A stretch of DNA of 64,000 nucleotides from Siphonodentalium dalli (taxonomy: Eukaryota; Mollusca; Scaphopoda; Gadilida; Siphonodentaliidae). Numbering within the stretch: the first letter of the stretch is position 1; every line of letters begins with the position of its first letter. The position numbers and the translations under genes are program-made. Below are positions 27,401-33,400 of the stretch, piece after piece. The stretch is taken from NCBI GenBank assembly GCA_032622095.1, contig CP136069.1, positions 168,942,394 through 169,006,393 on the forward strand, in the 5' to 3' direction. Below the pieces are notes generated by a model that saw nothing but the letters and a program-made list of their open reading frames with translations, did not search any database and was not told the origin of the DNA.

Positions 27401-30400
27401 TTTCGAGGACTACAATTGAGAGCGAGGAAAATATTGTTTTTTAATTTTAATCGCTTTATGTGTTTATCACTCATAGCTGTTTGAAAGAACTAGATTTATC
27501 TGGGTTTTTTCATGACTTTCAGTTAGTCCCCAGATCATATGATGCATCAGTTTGCTTCAAGTGTTCTTAGAAATTGGCACTTAATTACATTTCCTCCTCA
27601 ACAAAAAATACAATAGCTGGTTGAAAATGTTGTAGCTGGAACTGGTTAACAGATATTCTATTGTTAATTTAGGCTTATAAGATTGCTGTTTTTCTCAAAA
27701 TTCTTATCTTTATTACATGCTTGATTAATGTCCCACTAACATACATCAGTCCATTCCATGATCGGGACGCTGATAAACAATATCACACAAGTGTGTCTTT
27801 GTTATATGATTAGGTATGGAGACAATGTTCTGATAATATTTTTATAGTATTGAGGCATTGTGATGTATTGGACATAGATATTTGAAATTATTTTGTACTC
27901 TCTGTGGGCACAATGTAAACATATCTCAAAATGAAAATTCTGAGTGGTATTTATTGACAAATATACTAGTCCCCAGAACAGCTGAAATACCTGACAAAAC
28001 ACAAATGTGACCCACCATATCAAATCCAGTCGTAAGTCAGGATTTTTTTACCCTGGCCAATGCATTCTCTTATATATGCGAGTCGACCATAGGTCGCCTC
28101 GCATATATAAGAGAATGCATTGGCCTAACAATTTTTTATCATATTTTTTAAATAAATGTTTCTGACACTTTTTAGCACATAAAATAAAAAACATCCATTA
28201 CCCTGCAGGGAGCCCCACACATATATAGAAGCATATAGAAGAGTGTCGTCTGCTCATGTTTGTCTGGGGCTCTGTATGGGTGAAATTATAAAATTGTTAA
28301 AGAATACAAGAAAACATTATTAAAATTGTTAGGCCAATGCATTCTCTTATATATGCGAGGCGACCTATGGTCGACTCGCATATATAAGAGAATGCATTGG
28401 CACAGGGTAAAAAAAAATCCCGACTTACGACTGGATTTGATATGGCGGGTCACAAATGCTAAACATTGACATAATATGGGGTCAAATACGGGGTCATTTG
28501 AAACACATTGCTCTAAAACAGAATCTGGTGTTCTGAAAATATGTTTTAGGTCTTGAAACTTAGTAGAGCAGTGTGCTTTAATATAATCCAAGACAAAAAA
28601 ATTGTTTTTATCCAACTGAATTTTAAAGAAGTGGGTAGTGTCTGAAAACAAAGCTAACACTATTTTGTATCTTTGAAGGGATGTGAGGCGATTGGTGGTT
28701 GCCATGTCCCGAGCTCGACTTGGTTTATACATATTCGGAAGAGTTGATCTGTTCCGGAACTGCTTTGAACTCACTCCTGCTTTCAATAGGGTAAGTTTAC
28801 ATCTCACTCCTACAAACCAATTGTTCCATGAGAAAGTAAATGGTTATTAAAATGCAATATAATAATGTTCATAATAAATAATCTCATATATTTGCTTTCC
28901 TCAAAATTTACCAAGCCTAGATAGTGTGCCTGACATTTGCTGAATGAGGTCCCCAGAGGGTGAATTTAGTGATGCTATCCCACACAGTGGGCTATCATCA
29001 CCAAATTCACCTTCTGTGAACCTCATTCTGCTTGGACCTCAATTGCTATGGGAGACCAAGGATCAAACTGAAGTTCCCCATTTGGGGATGTTCACCTATT
29101 AGTCACAACAGTTATGCAAATTATCTTCTGCAAATTAGGGGATAAAGAAACTCAACAGAAGGGAAAAACTAACAAAAACAATGTTAATTTGAGACTACAA
29201 ATACTTCCCAGAAGATGAGGCCTAAGCATAATGAGGCCCACAGAGGGTGAATTTGGTGATGTTAGCCCACTGTGTGGGGTATTATCACTACATTCACCCT
29301 CTGGGGACCTCATTCTGTCAGACACACTATATCCAGACTTGAAATTGATATATCAATTGTTAGCTTTTATCACATTCTAGAGATCAAAATAGGTAGATAA
29401 AAATATGATTCATCTAAACAGTCTATCTGTTCCTTGGAAAAAAGTTATTGAAGTGATAGATATTATTGCCGCAGACAGCCTCAGAAATAAAAATGGTCCC
29501 TCTTTGTACACCATATAACAAAAAAAAACGTTCATTAATTAATCAATTAAATGTTTGTTTTTCAGCTCTGCAAACGGCCACTAGAAATCCACCTGCTTCC
29601 AGGTGAAGTGTACCCTACATCTAGAATGGTAGGTTCTGACTTATAACATCAAGGGATGAAATGTGTTTATATGGAAATGATAATTTTTGTTCTGTATGTC
29701 AGTACTTTCTATGAAGTGTCAAACAGTGTTGTTAACATTTTCCATTCTAAAGCTGTTATTCAAGTTTTTTTTATCAAAACATGACTTATGGTTTGGAGGC
29801 GGCAACAAACCTATATAACATAGCCATTTATTGATGGACGGCCCTTAGTTTGTCTATTTTAAGCAATTTTAGGGAAATTTATGTCCGATAGCACGATAAC
29901 TTTAACAAACATTATCCAGTTTCATTCTTATTTGGTATATGGAACTTTCAAAACAATATCTCAAACGACTTCGAAAACCAGGTTTGTGCAATTTTTTATA
30001 CAATTTATCAAAACTCAATTATTGATATGGCAAGGGACGGTTGGCGAGGGACAGTTGGTGGACAGCAACAAACATTGCTGTTTATGGATGGATTCTGACA
30101 ATTTTTGGTATGTGAGTTAATTGTCATGTGTGACAGCTATACATAGAAAATCAGGTCTATTTATAGAAATTTGATGTCCGTTAGCATGATAACTTGAACA
30201 AATGTCAACCTATTTTATTCATATTTGTTATATGGACCTCTCATAACAATATCTCAATCGAGTTCGAAAACCAGGTATATGGATCTTTCATCACGTCAAA
30301 ATCAATGTTTGGCTCAGATGATGATATTGTAAACTCATATATCAAGAGATCTCATGAAAATATTAGAAATGTTCATAAAGTCAAGTTAGAGATGTTTGGA

Positions 30401-33400
30401 TTTTTAATTTCTGTCATCAAGTAATCATCGAGATCCCCACAAATATTTCAAATCAAGTTGGACTCTTAATAAATGCCTTTGTCATTTTGTGTTAGAAGAA
30501 GCTCTTTATTTTGCATTTATAATTAACATTTCCATTTTAATAAGCTATTTTGTGGATTGTTGATAATCATAATCATGAGTCTTATCTTTTGTAGTTGGAC
30601 GGCCCACCGAAAGAACCACCCATAATCATGCGTAACATGCCAGACTTTGCACAGTTTGTTTATGATCTCTACAACTCCAAAATATCCATGCTAATGGCAC
30701 AACAGGGAGTACATCAGGTAAAACTTGTTATGTCCTGAGAACTTTAACCCTTAACCCTTCCATGACTGGAGCTTCCTGAAATTTTGCAAAAATAATGTGC
30801 CAATGCATGCTCTTATATATAGGGAGCCTCGCATATATAAGAGAATAAATTGGCCTAACAATAATTACCTTGACCTTGTAATCCATGCATTTTCTTATAT
30901 ATGCAAGGCTCCCTGTTGGATAATCTCATATATATTTTGAAGACCTCTGTATGTTTGTCTGTCTGTCTGTATGTCTGTCATTTATACAAATCTACGATTC
31001 TCGACCGATCGGGATGAAACTTGGTACGTGTGTGTAGTTTGACCAGGCGATCGATGTTGTCGTATTGGCGAGCCTGTGCGGCGCCCGCTTCGCGCATGCG
31101 CAGACGAGATCTCGGAAACGGGTGGAGCTATCGACTTGAAATTTGCTATGTGAATGTATCTTGCCCCGGATACGAATTTTATCGGGTCGCCGAGCCCGTG
31201 CGACGCCAGCTTCGCGCATGCGCAGACGAGATCTCGGAAACGGGTGGAGCTATCGACTTGAAATTTGCTATGTGAATGTATCTTGCCCCGGATACGAATT
31301 TTATCGGGTCGCCGAGCCCGTGCGGTGCCCGCTTCGCGCACGCGCAGACGAGATCTCGGAAACGGGTGGAGCTATCGACTTGAAATTTGGTATGTGAATG
31401 TATCTTGCCCCGGATACGAATTTTATCGGGTCGCCGAGCCCGTGCGACGCCAGCTTCGCGCATGCGCAGACCAGATCTCGGAAACGGGTGGAGCTATCGA
31501 CTTGAAATTTGGTATGTGAATGTATCTTGCCCCGGATACGAATTTTATCGGGTCGCCGAGCCCGTGCGACGCCAGCTTCGCGCATGCGCAGACCAGATCT
31601 CGGAAACGGGTGGAGCCTTTCGACCCCTAACTGATTATATTTATTTTACTTTTGAATGCAATTGCCTCCGGAAGTACACTTTGTTATGTGGCAGTTACCC
31701 CACAAATGGATAAACCTCCCATCAAAACATAACATCTCATATATATTTTGAAGACCTCTGTTTGTCTGTTTTTCTGTTTGTCTGTCATTTATACAAATCT
31801 ACGATTCTCGATCGATCGGGACAAAACTTGGTACGTGTGTGTAGTTTGACCAGGCGGTCGACGTTGTCGTATTGGCGAGCCTGTGCGGCACCCGCTTCGC
31901 GCATGCGCAGACGAGATCTCGGAAACGGGTGGAGCTATCGACTTGAAATTTGCTATGTGAATGTACCTTGCCCCGGATACGAATTTTATCGGGTCGCCGA
32001 GCCCGTGCGACGCCAGCTTCGCGCATGCGCAGACGAGATCTCGGAAACGGGTCGAGCTATCGACTTGAAATTTGCTATGTGAATGTATCTTGCCCCGGAT
32101 ACAAATTTTATCCTGCCCTGGATACGAATTTTATCGGGTCGCCGAGCCCGTGCGACGCCAGCTTCGCGCATGCGCAGACGAGATCTCGGAAACGGGTGGA
32201 GCTATCGACTTGAAATTTGGTATGTGAATGTATCTTGCCCCGGATACGAATTTTATGGGGTCGCCGAGCCCGTGCGACGCCAGCTTCGCGCATGCGCAGA
32301 CCAGATCTCGGATACGGGTAGAGCTATCGACTTGAAATTTGGTTTTTGAATAGCCCGGACAACGTCGGGCTCATCGGCTAGTCACATATATAAGACAATA
32401 CACTGGCACTGGCAATGTATTGAAATACAATACTTTAGCCTTTGGAAATCATGATTACAAATACAATACAAATACAGATTACGATTACCCCATCCCAGTC
32501 TGGCACATGATCTTTTAATGCTGCCCCAGCGCAGCTCCCAATGTGAAAGTGTTTATTACTTTATTTCACATATTCGATTGTAGGGTTATCTTCTGATTAT
32601 CTTCACCATATTTAACCGTGTCTTTACCAAATGGATTCTCCTAAATAGTTAAATAAGTATACATTGGAATGGTTTGTTAGCCGGATTGAGGGAGACAATA
32701 AAAGAAATGAAAAGATAATATTCAGAAGGATTCCTATTCATTGGTGGGAAATGTTCAAATAATAAGTTCAACAAACGACCTATGGTATTTTGCAAAAATT
32801 CAGGAAGCTCCAGTCATTAAAGGGTTAAACTTTATTTCACATTTCCATTGTAGAGTTATCCTCTCTTTATCTTCACCATATTTAACCCTTTATATACTAA
32901 ATGGATTCTCCCAAATAGTTAAATAAGTATACATTGGAATGTGTATTGGCCGGATAGAGGGAGACAATAAAAACAGACGATAAAGAGATGAAAAGATAAT
33001 TAGTTCAGAAGGATTCTTATTCATTGGTGGGAAATGTTCAGATAATAAGTTCAACAAACGACCTATGGTTATTTGTTGAACGTATTGTATGAACATTTCC
33101 TAATGTCAATGACTATTTTGTAATGAAATGGTTAATTTGGTGTAAATGGAATTATTTCTAGCATTCTTTGATATTCATGATTATAAAATTATTATACAAT
33201 GTTGTGCACAGTATGTGTTTTTCTTGTACGAGTCCAGGTTGTGGTGAAAAGTCATATTGGACGAGACACGGAGTGTCGAGTCCAATATGACTTTTCACCA
33301 CAACCTGGAAGAGTACAAGAAAAACTCATACTGTACACAACATTGTATAATGACATTTTTATTATCCATCTGTATGTTATCCAAATTTTGGGAATAAACC

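Larger units (their letters stand above)
30751..32545. mobile_element. P3 piggyBac-type MITE broken by later insertions
   Basis: Left part: TTAACCCTTCCATGACTGGAGC then CAATGCATGCTCTTATATA. Right part after the Helitron-like insertion: TCACATATATAAGACAATAC, then a short foreign piece rich in AATACAATAC, then TTTTAATGCTGCCCCAGCGC. Matches the intact copy at 38932-39192, including order and orientation. Confidence 0.65.

Noticed and set aside
28286-28807. A 173-codon minus-strand frame
   Set aside because: It is antisense to the AQR motif VI exon and runs into the palindromic MITE; the part resembling another frame (near 12628) is the shared MITE sequence.
31021-32349. Many overlapping 60-119 codon frames on both strands rich in Arg and Ala
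   Set aside because: They are translations of the 122-bp tandem repeat in different frames; the period is not a multiple of three and no start, splice or similarity evidence exists.
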